DNA of 64,000 nucleotides from Kangiellaceae bacterium (lineage in GTDB: Bacteria; Pseudomonadota; Gammaproteobacteria; Enterobacterales; Kangiellaceae), in assembly GCA_026196875.1 (NCBI GenBank), contig JAPHTP010000019.1, positions 1 through 64,000 on the forward strand. Direction: 5' to 3'. The first letter of the stretch is position 1. Every line of letters starts with the position of its first letter. A program made the position numbers and the translations under genes. The notes beneath the pieces are model-generated. The model was not told the origin of the DNA. It ran no database searches and was given only the letters and a program-made list of their open reading frames with translations. This document shows, one piece after another, positions 41,416-49,870 of the stretch.

Positions 41416-43119
41416 TCAGGCATAGAGCGGAGGAATTCCGCTGGAGGGCTTATTATTCCGTTGAGATATTAATTCACTAATAATTAAATCAATATCATGC
41501 TTGTCCAAGGTCGCAATTGACGAATGTTGCGTCGCAGAATAGCGACTTGCTTCAATTGAATTTAGCTTTTCTTTTAATCCATCGTCGTTGACCAAATTAA
41601 TGATTGCACCGAGAGAGTGTATATCCTGACGGTTATATGCTTGAGCCAAACTGATTAGGCTTTGTTCAATTTGGGTTTGAGAGCCGGACTTTAAAGCATC
41701 TAATGCTTGAGATTTAGCTTGTTGTTGAGTCAAGCTTGGCTTGCTCGAACTATTTTCAGTATCTTTTGCTGGTTGCTGTATCTTTACCTTAGGTTTGGTG
41801 AAATATGCAATTAATGTAAATAACCATAAAACCCCCAAACCAGCAGCAATCATCTGCCATTGTTTAACCGCAGTTTCATCTACAATGGTGGTCGTCTGAA
41901 CAGGTTGCTCAATCTGCGGTATGGGCGTTACCGGTTGCTCTACTTTTGCACTAGCTACAACGCTGAAAGTTTTTGCTGGAAGCGTCGCTGTTTGCTTTTG
42001 ATTGGTCTTAGTATCCCACCAATCAAGTTCAATTTCCGGAATAGTGATAGTCCCAGCCTTAGATGGTATTACTGCATATTTTTCGACTCGCTGACCCATG
42101 ACGCCATTTTTATCTAATTGCCGTTCTTTTTGTGGAGTATCGGGATAAAGTTGGAGGCCATCAATTTTAGGCAATTGAATTTCTGGCAGTTGAGATTCAC
42201 TCAAGCCTTGCACTGACAGTAACAAAGTCCAAGTAATTGGTTCACCAACGGTTAATTCTTGCGTATTAGGTGTCCACTTGTCTGCCAAAATGACATTTGT
42301 GGCTGGTAACCACGGCGTTGGAGCATTTGCCGGTTTAGGGTTTACTTTTATTTTTTTAGACTTAGTCGAGATACTTACTGGTCGAGTTGAATTCAAAAAC
42401 AAACTTCTTTGGCGACGGCTATTGTCATTTACATCAGCAGTAAAATTAACCTGCCCAATTTCCAATTCACCACTTTGTTGCGGAAAGATTGCATATTTTC
42501 TTTGTGTGACAATATAACGGCGTCCACTAATAACCTTTTCAAACTGTACGTCGTCCCCGAGCTTTTCAATAATGCTATTTTCTGCAGTTGGCTCGGTTAG
42601 ACTTGCGTAATGAGTATTTACTGAGCGATACAAACTGATGGTATAAATGATTTGTTGCTGAACGAAAGCTTCTTCCTGATCGACAGTCGCCTCAAGATAG
42701 ATGGCCTTATCCTCGCCATTTAAATCCAGCTCATTCGATGAGTCTTTAATGTTTAACTTGATCGGCCTGGTTTCTTCATTGCCTACAGTAATTGCAGGAA
42801 TTGTAATCGGTCCTGTTTTAAGAGTTTTAAGCTTTATTTTCCAGCCCTTAATTGAAGAGCGTCGACCGTTTATAATTTGGGTATGCTGATATTGACTACT
42901 AGAAACAATGGTAAAATCTGCGGGTATTAGGGATAAATCAGGTTGTATACTGGTATCTTCATCAATCTGTATATCAAGTACAAAAGTTTCGCCGGCCGAA
43001 ATATCATTGCGGTCGATAGATTGAGTTACTTTGGCTAATAGGAAAGGGCTTGCCAACGTGAAAAACAAAGCAAGACAAAAGGATAAACCAAAATTTTTAG
43101 ATATAGTTTTAAAATGCAT
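41416..43119 (-). CDS. batD: BatD family protein (oxygen tolerance/aerotolerance operon)
   Basis: A protein of about 567 residues. The ATG at 43119 overlaps the BatB stop (TAATG). A GTG two codons upstream is an alternative. There is a signal peptide (NFGLSFCLALFFTLASPFLLA), then BatD beta-sandwich repeats (VTQSIDRNDISAGETFVLDIQID, FTIVSSSQYQHTQIINGRRSSIKGWKIKLKTLKTGPITIPAITVG). One C-terminal helix (WQMIAAGLGVLWLFTLIAYF) and a cytosolic tail follow. BatD sits in the periplasm with BatA/BatB VWA proteins. The function of the MoxR-Bat system, metal-protein maturation or envelope stress, is not firmly known. Last gene of the operon. Confidence 0.88.
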   Translation of the reverse strand: MHFKTISKNFGLSFCLALFFTLASPFLLAKVTQSIDRNDISAGETFVLDIQIDEDTSIQPDLSLIPADFTIVSSSQYQHTQIINGRRSSIKGWKIKLKTLKTGPITIPAITVGNEETRPIKLNIKDSSNELDLNGEDKAIYLEATVDQEEAFVQQQIIYTISLYRSVNTHYASLTEPTAENSIIEKLGDDVQFEKVISGRRYIVTQRKYAIFPQQSGELEIGQVNFTADVNDNSRRQRSLFLNSTRPVSISTKSKKIKVNPKPANAPTPWLPATNVILADKWTPNTQELTVGEPITWTLLLSVQGLSESQLPEIQLPKIDGLQLYPDTPQKERQLDKNGVMGQRVEKYAVIPSKAGTITIPEIELDWWDTKTNQKQTATLPAKTFSVVASAKVEQPVTPIPQIEQPVQTTTIVDETAVKQWQMIAAGLGVLWLFTLIAYFTKPKVKIQQPAKDTENSSSKPSLTQQQAKSQALDALKSGSQTQIEQSLISLAQAYNRQDIHSLGAIINLVNDDGLKEKLNSIEASRYSATQHSSIATLDKHDIDLIISELISQRNNKPSSGIPPLYA

Positions 43120-44981
43120 TACCACAATTTCTCTTCTTTTTGTTTACGTCCACGTCGTTGATACTCACGATACATTTTTCTTCTTAGAAGCCCACCAGGA
43201 TCGTCTGGGATCTTTTCCAGCCAATGCTCCAACGCTTGGTCCTTTTCCGACTTATCGCGTTCATCTTCGCTGATTTCCGCTTCTTGCTGTTTTTGTTCAG
43301 CTTGTTGCTGTTGTTCTTGTAATTCTTGCTGTTGTTGCTGCTCAGATTGTTTCTGCTGTTCCTCAGAGTTCTGTTCATCTTGCTGTTGCTGTTGGTCAGA
43401 TTGAGAGTCTTGCTGCTGTTGATCTTGTTTTTCTTGGTCAGAATTCTGATCTTGCTGCTGTTGTTTTTCCTGCTGTTGCTTAAGTAATTCTTCAACGATT
43501 TTCTTATTATGTAGCGCGTCCTTGTGATCGGGTTCTTGTTCGAGAAGCTTATTGTAAGCGTCTAAAGCAGGCTGCAATTGCTGTGACTTTGCCAGACTGG
43601 TCGCGTGATTGTATTGAGAGCGGATGTCTTGTCCTTGCGAGAAATTCTGAGCCGCTTGATTAAAGTCGCCTTTCTTGAATTGGGAAGTGGCTTGCCAGTT
43701 TTGATTCTCAAATAAGTCTGCTGCTTTACCATACTCGCCTTGACGATAAGCCGATTGGCCTTGTTGGTCCTTGGTATACCATAGATTAGTCCAGCCTTGT
43801 TTTAAATCAGATTGCCACGAATCATCAACTGCAGACTGCTGTTGTGTTGACTCGGGTTGCTGGGTGTCCGCAGCCGATGGCGAGTCCACTACTGGCTGCT
43901 CTTGTGCTGCTAATGAAGGACTCACTACAACAGAGCCAATACCGAACGAAGTGATAATTAAAAACGAAGCTAAACTACCAGAAGGTTGGCGAATTATCTT
44001 TATTAGACAAAGCAGTAACGCCAGCCAAACTAACCAATAACCATCATCAATCCACTTACTGATCTTTTGCTCGTCATTATTCTCTTGGTTTTGTTCTGCG
44101 CGCCATTCATTGTGCTTTTTTAAATATTCTATATCTGACTCGTCGGCGGTCATTTTTACATAGCCAGCTTGAGTTGCCATCGAAATTTCTGAAAGTGTTG
44201 TTACATCTAACTTCGGGACTACAATTGCACCACTAGAATCCTTGAGGAAACCATTGCCATTAGCTAAAGGTATTGGCGCACCTTGTTCGGTTCCAATGGC
44301 TAAAATAGAGAGTTGATATCCGGAAGTATTTACCGCATCAATTATCGCGCCAGTGTGGTACGAATCCACACCGTCGGTAAGCCAGACGATTTGGCCGCGA
44401 TTGTGTTTGGCGTTCTTTAGAAGCTCAATAGCTTTGTTAATCCCAATATCTGGCCGGCTACCCAAAACAGGCATAATACCGGTAGAAAGGGTGGGGACCA
44501 TATTCGCAATAGTATTTGCATCTGAGGTGAGTGGGCTAATGACGAACGCGTCACCGGCATACACTACTAGAGCGGCGGTGCCTTCCTTAGTATGTTCGAG
44601 GATATCGAGTAGCTTAAACTTGGCCCTGTCAAGTCGAGACGGTTTTATATCAGTGGCATCCATGGAAAGGGACAAGTCCATTAAAATCACTTGTGCGTTT
44701 TCGGTTTCAAAAACTGGGACTGCCTTTTGGCGATAGCTGGGCCCGCTTGCGGCAATGACTAGTAGACTAGCGAGAACAGCAGAAATCCAAATCGGCAGCC
44801 TGGATTTCTTGTGATTTCCTGATACAAACAAAAACTCCAATAAATGAGGAGAAATTACGTTTTGCCATGCCGAGGTTCGCTTGGCACGCGTATTCATATG
44901 AAACACGAGAAGCACAATTGGGATAAGCAGCCACAAAATCTCGGGGCGTAAAAAGTGAAAGTCTGACAAATTAATTGGCAT
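43119..44981 (-). CDS. BatB-BatC type VWA/TPR protein with glutamine-rich tail
   Basis: A 620-residue inner-membrane protein. Two N-terminal helices (IPIVLLVFHM and VLASLLVIAASG) flank the start of a VWA domain with a MIDAS motif (DLSLSMDATD) and TDGVDSYH. A further helix pair at about 315-345 precedes TPR repeats (GEYGKAADLFENQNW, KKGDFNQAAQNF, QLQPALDAYNKLLEQEPDHKDALHNKK). A strongly Gln/Glu-rich segment of about 90 residues precedes the end. The architecture unites BatB (VWA) and BatC (TPR). The gene overlaps batA by 11 bases and batD by one base. The Gln tract is encoded by CAG/CAA-type runs. Confidence 0.88.
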   Translation of the reverse strand: MPINLSDFHFLRPEILWLLIPIVLLVFHMNTRAKRTSAWQNVISPHLLEFLFVSGNHKKSRLPIWISAVLASLLVIAASGPSYRQKAVPVFETENAQVILMDLSLSMDATDIKPSRLDRAKFKLLDILEHTKEGTAALVVYAGDAFVISPLTSDANTIANMVPTLSTGIMPVLGSRPDIGINKAIELLKNAKHNRGQIVWLTDGVDSYHTGAIIDAVNTSGYQLSILAIGTEQGAPIPLANGNGFLKDSSGAIVVPKLDVTTLSEISMATQAGYVKMTADESDIEYLKKHNEWRAEQNQENNDEQKISKWIDDGYWLVWLALLLCLIKIIRQPSGSLASFLIITSFGIGSVVVSPSLAAQEQPVVDSPSAADTQQPESTQQQSAVDDSWQSDLKQGWTNLWYTKDQQGQSAYRQGEYGKAADLFENQNWQATSQFKKGDFNQAAQNFSQGQDIRSQYNHATSLAKSQQLQPALDAYNKLLEQEPDHKDALHNKKIVEELLKQQQEKQQQQDQNSDQEKQDQQQQDSQSDQQQQQDEQNSEEQQKQSEQQQQQELQEQQQQAEQKQQEAEISEDERDKSEKDQALEHWLEKIPDDPGGLLRRKMYREYQRRGRKQKEEKLW

Positions 44982-46029
44982 GCACTTCCTCCTTATTCTT
45001 TATTTCTCGCTTTGCTGTTCGAGATTCGCTTATTCCATTGATTAAAGTTGAAATTGCGCCAAATAACATCGGTAAAAGAACAAATAATAATGCCAATAGA
45101 GCGGGAATATAAAATAACTCTTGAACGGGGCGGTATACTTCCGGTTCGTCTTCAACAGGCTCGAGTTTGTCGAGTAGCGCATAAATTTCGGCAAGCTCTT
45201 TAGTGCTTCGAGCACGAAAGTATTGGCCACCTGTTGTCTTGGCTACTTGAGTCAAAGTTTTTTCATCTAGCTCTGCCGAAGGATTGAACTTGGTTTGCCC
45301 AAAAAGAAGCGATTGGCGAATTACTTCGTCCGCACCAACACCTATTGTATAAATTTTAACTCCCGCATGTTGAGCGAGTTTAGCTGCTTCTATTGGGTCG
45401 AGTTCGCCTGAATTGTTACGTCCATCAGTTAACAATATTAATACGCGATTTTGTTCCGGCCTCTCGCGTAACCTTTTTACAGCCAACCCGATGCCGTCAC
45501 CGATAGCTGTACGTGAAGCGCCAGCCAATCCAATTTCTGTTTCATCCAACATGTGTTGGACGGTTTTTAGATCGAAAGTAAGCGGTGTTTGCAAATAGGC
45601 ATTTTCGCCAAACAAAACTAACCCCAGTCGGTCGCCTTCACGTCTTTCGATAAACTGAGAGATAATAGACTTTACCACTGCCAATCGATTCACTGGACGG
45701 CCCGCTAGTTTCAGATCTTCTTCTTCCATACTGCCGGAAACGTCGATGCTTAATAATAGGTCTCTTCCACTCACAGGTAACTCAATTGGTTCATCTATCC
45801 ATTGAAATCTCGCTGCCGCGGCAACCAAGGATAGCCAAACTAAAAACAGGATTAACTTGCTGAGAAAATCCGTACTGGAAGTGGATTGGGACTGCTGCAG
45901 CCTTTGCCAACGAGAGAACAACGGTGTGCGAATTGGTGACAATTGTGGTTGGCGGGGTTTAACAAAAAGCCAAATTAATAACGGCAACGGAATGAGCGCT
46001 AAGGCGTAGGGAAATGCAATCTGTAACAT
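44971..46029 (-). CDS. batA: BatA-type VWA protein
   Basis: A 352-residue protein with N-terminal hydrophobic helices (ALALIPLPLLIWLF and LILFLVWLSLVAAAARF), then a VWA domain with an intact MIDAS site (LLLSIDVSGSMEEED), RTAIGDGIGLAV and LLTDGRNNSGELDP. A C-terminal membrane helix (IPALLALLFVLLPMLFGAI) closes the protein. It is anchored in the inner membrane with the VWA domain outside. The ATG overlaps the preceding DUF4381 stop by one base. With MoxR and DUF58 it forms the standard MoxR-Bat operon. Confidence 0.9.
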   Translation of the reverse strand: MLQIAFPYALALIPLPLLIWLFVKPRQPQLSPIRTPLFSRWQRLQQSQSTSSTDFLSKLILFLVWLSLVAAAARFQWIDEPIELPVSGRDLLLSIDVSGSMEEEDLKLAGRPVNRLAVVKSIISQFIERREGDRLGLVLFGENAYLQTPLTFDLKTVQHMLDETEIGLAGASRTAIGDGIGLAVKRLRERPEQNRVLILLTDGRNNSGELDPIEAAKLAQHAGVKIYTIGVGADEVIRQSLLFGQTKFNPSAELDEKTLTQVAKTTGGQYFRARSTKELAEIYALLDKLEPVEDEPEVYRPVQELFYIPALLALLFVLLPMLFGAISTLINGISESRTAKREIKNKEEVHAN

Positions 46030-46532
46030 TATGCTTTTCCCCTAGATAACGCATTAGTCCGAATTATCGACTCGATGATTAGAGCGCACTTTGCAATGAA
46101 GTCTTGCCAATCTTGCGAAGCAACTTGGGCGTCTTTTTGATAAAGAATTCGAGAAAGAAGTTCTTCTTGTTGACTGTCAAAATGTATGGATAAGTTTTGT
46201 TGATTCAAGAATTTGACCCAGGAATGACCACTCAAAGATGCGACCTCTTTCCTGGGGTAATAAACCAAACAAATTCGTTTCATTAGGGCTGATAGCAGTG
46301 CAATTGAATTTGCATTTGCAGGCAGACTAGCTATTTCATCAAGCTCTTTTCTGGCCGGTTTTAGCAGGCGCAGAGCCTGTTTCTTTTTTAGCTGCTTATA
46401 AATAAAAAATAAAAGCGAGAAAAAAATAACTCCAAATAAAAACCACCATCCCGGAGCCAATTGAATGGTATCGATTTGTTCCGGTAAATGGATATCTCTT
46501 AATTGATCTAAAGGGTTTTGTTGTTGATTCAT
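46029..46532 (-). CDS. DUF4381 membrane protein of the MoxR-Bat operon
   Basis: A 167-residue protein opening QQNPLDQLRDIHLPEQI, then one helix (about 29-45: WWFLFGVIFFSLLFFIYKQL) and a basic helical cytosolic half with FLNQQNLSIHFD. This N-terminal LRDIHLP pattern with a single helix is characteristic of DUF4381 proteins, which sit between DUF58 and BatA genes. The function is unknown. Three bases separate it from the DUF58 stop. Confidence 0.88.
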   Translation of the reverse strand: MNQQQNPLDQLRDIHLPEQIDTIQLAPGWWFLFGVIFFSLLFFIYKQLKKKQALRLLKPARKELDEIASLPANANSIALLSALMKRICLVYYPRKEVASLSGHSWVKFLNQQNLSIHFDSQQEELLSRILYQKDAQVASQDWQDFIAKCALIIESIIRTNALSRGKA

Positions 46533-46534
46533 TG

Positions 46535-47572
46535 TTAACCCTTACTTATTGAACTTGCGCTAGCAGAATGATGGCCTATCGTTTCTTGTGCATAGGCCGT
46601 GTCGATCAGCGTGAAAACGCCTCTATGGCTTAAAGAAAAATCTTTTATGTTAGAAATTTTTTGCTCAAAAGTCTTTCGATAGTCGTTTCTAATACTGGAC
46701 TTCTCAGTGTTTAAAAATCCAGTTTGAAGTCCGTCGGTAATACCGTACATACCGGCAGGAGGAAGTTCTTTTTCAATCGGATCGTTGACTAATATACAAT
46801 GGATATCTGTATGTTGTGATAGTTTACTTAGATGCCTTTGGCAGTTTTCATCAAACAGATTAAAGTCACTGACAATATGGATCAATGTGCCGGGTTTAGC
46901 TAAGTGCTTAAGACGCTTTAATGTATCACTTAGTTGATTTTCTATTTTGGGCTTATCCTCGTTTAGGCTCCCTTTGGACAATTTTTTGACGTCACCGAAC
47001 TCCAGATTCAAAATCGATTGATGATTTTCAACAATTCGATTGAGCAATCTCATACAATTTCTTCTATTACTTGAAGGTTTCATTTCTACATGACTGTCTT
47101 TTGAAAAGAGTAGAGCGCCAAATCTGTCGCCATTAGCAAGAGTGTTCCACATTAGCTGTGCCGCTATTTGGCTGGCGATAACAGATTTGAAAACTTCTGC
47201 TGTGCCAAAAAACATGTTTGGCATTTGATCCAACACTACAAAAACGGGACGTTCTCTTTCTTCCTTAAAAAGTTTGGTATGAGCCTCTCCGGTGCGCGCG
47301 GTAACTTTCCAATCGATGTTGCGAATGTCATCGCCAATTTGATAAAGACGGACTTCATCAAAATCCATCCCGCGGCCCTTGAAGCGAGAGCGAAAACCGC
47401 CCACTCGATTCGTCTTAACTCTAGAGTCAGGAGCAAGCCAGTCGATTATGGGTTTGTTGCGAGTTTCGATCAATTGGCCAAGCGATAAATCAATACCCAA
47501 CTTAAAGTCAGTGGGTAATTCCTGATTTGAACTGGCTGCGAACCTATGTGAGGGTTTGGACCAAGCCGTCAT
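46535..47572 (-). CDS. DUF58 family protein of the MoxR-Bat operon
   Basis: A 345-residue cytosolic protein. The diagnostic stretch RSRFKGRGMDFDEVRLYQIGDDIRNIDWKVTARTGEAHTKLFKEERERPVFVVLDQMPNMFFGT is the DUF58 core, a degenerate VWA-like fold. The remainder has LSKLSQHTDIHCILVNDPIE. It likely interacts with the MoxR ATPase, which is encoded 12 bases upstream. A role as an adaptor is inferred from operon conservation. Confidence 0.9.
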   Translation of the reverse strand: MTAWSKPSHRFAASSNQELPTDFKLGIDLSLGQLIETRNKPIIDWLAPDSRVKTNRVGGFRSRFKGRGMDFDEVRLYQIGDDIRNIDWKVTARTGEAHTKLFKEERERPVFVVLDQMPNMFFGTAEVFKSVIASQIAAQLMWNTLANGDRFGALLFSKDSHVEMKPSSNRRNCMRLLNRIVENHQSILNLEFGDVKKLSKGSLNEDKPKIENQLSDTLKRLKHLAKPGTLIHIVSDFNLFDENCQRHLSKLSQHTDIHCILVNDPIEKELPPAGMYGITDGLQTGFLNTEKSSIRNDYRKTFEQKISNIKDFSLSHRGVFTLIDTAYAQETIGHHSASASSISKG

Positions 47573-47584
47573 ATAAAATAAACC

Positions 47585-48568
47585 TTAGGCGATAGGAGTA
47601 ATTTGAATTAAACGATCAATTACCATATCGGTGTTTATTCCTTCGGCCTCTGCCTCGTAGGTCAAGATTAAACGATGGCGTAGAATATCATAAGCCATTT
47701 GTTGAATATCTTCTGGAGTAACATAGTCTCGTCCCGCCAACCAGGCATTTGCTCTTGCGCATCTGTCCAGGGAAATCGTTGCACGAGGACTTGCACCATA
47801 ATCCAACCAGCGATCCAGATCTTTGTCCAGAGTTTTGGTATCTCTAGTGTTAACGATAAGCTGGATAATATAGGTTTCTAACTCCGGTGACATATGGGTA
47901 TCTAAGACTTGGTCGCGAGCGGTAAATAGATCTTCCTGCTTAAGTTCGGCGGTTTCTTTTTCCTGATAGGTTTTATGTGCTTCTTCACGAGTAAGCTTTA
48001 GAATTTGAGCTTCTGCAGCGGCGTCTGGATAATCAACTTTGACGTGCATTAAGAAACGGTCCAATTGAGCTTCTGGAAGTGGATATGTTCCTTCCTGTTC
48101 GATCGGATTTTGAGTTGCCATTACTAGAAACAAGTCGGGCAAGGGATATGTCTGGCTGCCTACCGTTACTTGCCTTTCTGCCATAGCTTCAAGTAAAGCT
48201 GACTGAACTTTGGCTGGCGCACGATTAATTTCATCTGCGAGAACTAAATTATGGAACAGAGGGCCTTTTTCAAATCTGAAGCTACCGTCTTGTGGGCGAT
48301 AGATTTCAGTACCTGTTAAATCTGCGGGTAACAGATCTGGAGTAAATTGTATGCGATGAAAATTACCTTCGAGCCCTTTCGAAAGGGCATTGATAGCCCT
48401 GGTTTTAGCTAGCCCAGGGGCTCCTTCCACAATCAGATGACCATCTGCAAGAAGGGCGATTATTAACCGATCGACCAAGGCTTCCTGACCCACAATTTGC
48501 TGGCAAAGCTCTTCTTTTAATAGGGCAAATTTGTCACTCAAAGCCTGATTGGTTTGTGTATCCAACAT
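47585..48568 (-). CDS. MoxR-family AAA ATPase
   Basis: A 327-residue AAA+ ATPase of normal MoxR length. Walker A is GAPGLAKTR near residue 49, Walker B LVLADEINRA, sensor 1 LVMATQNPIEQEGTYPLPEAQLDRFLMHV, and a lid with YGASPRATISLDRCARANAWLAGRDYVTPEDIQ. MoxR proteins act as chaperones that remodel VWA-containing partners, here BatA and BatB. It heads the minus-strand operon moxR-DUF58-DUF4381-batA-batB-batD. A 238-base gap divides it from the DUF5062 gene. Confidence 0.94.
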   Translation of the reverse strand: MLDTQTNQALSDKFALLKEELCQQIVGQEALVDRLIIALLADGHLIVEGAPGLAKTRAINALSKGLEGNFHRIQFTPDLLPADLTGTEIYRPQDGSFRFEKGPLFHNLVLADEINRAPAKVQSALLEAMAERQVTVGSQTYPLPDLFLVMATQNPIEQEGTYPLPEAQLDRFLMHVKVDYPDAAAEAQILKLTREEAHKTYQEKETAELKQEDLFTARDQVLDTHMSPELETYIIQLIVNTRDTKTLDKDLDRWLDYGASPRATISLDRCARANAWLAGRDYVTPEDIQQMAYDILRHRLILTYEAEAEGINTDMVIDRLIQITPIA

Positions 48569-48806
48569 ACAATTAACGCCTTTTAATCATTATTTTTTTA
48601 AATTGGGGTGCATTTTTAACTGATAATTCCCCACATTTCCAGTGGTTAGACGCTTTTTGACTGAAAAGTTTAATGTGAAGTGCAACAAAATATTAAAGTT
48701 CGAGTTTATCTCCTTATTTGGGGATTTTTGCAGACAAATTCGATAGTTAGCCTTACAATCCTGTTAGTTTGTAGCTTAGGGTTAAGTTCTTACAAGGAAC
48801 AAAATA

Positions 48807-49067
48807 ATGAAAAAGATTAAAAACGAAGCCGCTTTATTAAAAAAAGCCATAGAAATTGGTGAAAAGTACGCCAAAAACAGGGGGTACAAAGGATTCGCAG
48901 CAACTAATTCACACAAAGATAAGGTAGAATCATTGTATCGGCTGCTTGTACACGACAAGATGGTGCAGCCCTTGGCTAAAGATCAAGAAAACCAGTTGAA
49001 TATGAAACACAAGCTGGCTTTATGGATATCAAAACAGTTGCCAGAAGGGCATGAGTTGCTTAAGTAG
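48807..49067 (+). CDS. DUF5062 family small protein
   Basis: An 86-residue basic, helical protein beginning MKKIKNEAALLKKAIEIGEKYAKNRGYKGF. It has a central ESLYRLLVHDKMVQPLAKDQE and ends NMKHKLALWISKQLPEGHELLK, which I recognise as the conserved DUF5062 layout of marine gammaproteobacteria. The start has an AAGGAA ribosome site. There is no signal or membrane segment, so it is cytosolic. No function is known to me. Confidence 0.78.
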   Translation: MKKIKNEAALLKKAIEIGEKYAKNRGYKGFAATNSHKDKVESLYRLLVHDKMVQPLAKDQENQLNMKHKLALWISKQLPEGHELLK

Positions 49068-49509
49068 TGCTAATGCTCTTACACACTTGGCTGCTAAATT
49101 TTTCAGGCGTGCTCCCATAGCGACGCCTTTCTAAACTATATTGGGAAACATTTTTCCCACTCTTTTTATAAGTGGCGCTACATGTGACTAAGATCAAAAG
49201 TAAGGGGGACCATATCTAGGATATTTTTCGTCTCCTCTTAGCTCTCCAAAAGTTGTTGGAGCGCAAATTATCAGGCGAATTAGAACCTGGCGCTAGTTAG
49301 TCATAAATACTGTTTAACAAGTACTTATTTTAAGCAAACAGGCCACTTTCCTCCCCAGAATAGATTTTTCATTAAAGCTAAAAACTATTGGTATGAATAA
49401 CAATTGTTACATAAGAAAGGTGTATTTTAGCTTGAAACGTAGCCTATTTCTGTTCAAAATATTGGCGCCCCAAATAATGGGGATAACCTGAATAACGAAA
49501 TCTAAGAGA
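49068..49509. promoter_or_regulatory. 442-base promoter region of the metal-receptor unit, with a 12-bp palindrome
   Basis: No gene is seen. TAACAATTGTTA at 49398-49409 is a perfect palindrome about 100 bases before the small secreted protein gene, and a CCCCA/TGGGG hairpin lies at 49468-49482. The palindrome is not a Fur or Zur consensus by eye, but it could bind a metal-responsive regulator of the receptor. Confidence 0.4.
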
Positions 49510-49797
49510 ATGATGAAACTAAACTCACTAAAAATACTAGTGTTGCTCCTGGGCTGGCTTTCAGTTCAGTCTGCTGCGCTTAGTCATGAATTTAGTGAAG
49601 AACACTGGTCTTCGTCAGCTGGCCACCTATGTTTAACTCAGGCGGTTCATCTTGATGATATCGTCCCTTCACATGATTCATCAAAAGTCGCATCGATTGA
49701 ATATGAATTCGTCGTCCAGGAATTTGAAACACTCCACGCTTTTTCCCAACAATCTTTCCCACCATGCCTTTCAAGGGCTCCGCCTAAATACTCCTAA
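49510..49797 (+). CDS. Small secreted protein paired with a TonB-dependent receptor
   Basis: A 95-residue protein with a signal peptide (LKILVLLLGWLSVQSAALS). The mature part is polar with several His residues (SHEFSEEHW, GHLCLTQAVHLDD, LHAFSQQSF) and ends CLSRAPPKYS. This RAPP-type ending occurs in small DUF2946-like proteins encoded with metal-related TonB receptors. Two adjacent ATGs (49510, 49513) are possible. It is 73 bases upstream of the receptor gene, so the pair is likely cotranscribed. A role as a periplasmic metal-binding protein is inference. Confidence 0.6.
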   Translation: MMKLNSLKILVLLLGWLSVQSAALSHEFSEEHWSSSAGHLCLTQAVHLDDIVPSHDSSKVASIEYEFVVQEFETLHAFSQQSFPPCLSRAPPKYS

Positions 49798-49870
49798 AAT
49801 CACAAATTATCAATTTAACTAGTTAATTTTTGCAGTGAGATTAAGGCTCGTTGCGCTTTGGAGTATATAA

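Noticed and set aside
49398-49409. A Zur or Fur box
   Set aside because: TAACAATTGTTA is a palindrome, but it does not follow the Zur or Fur consensus.
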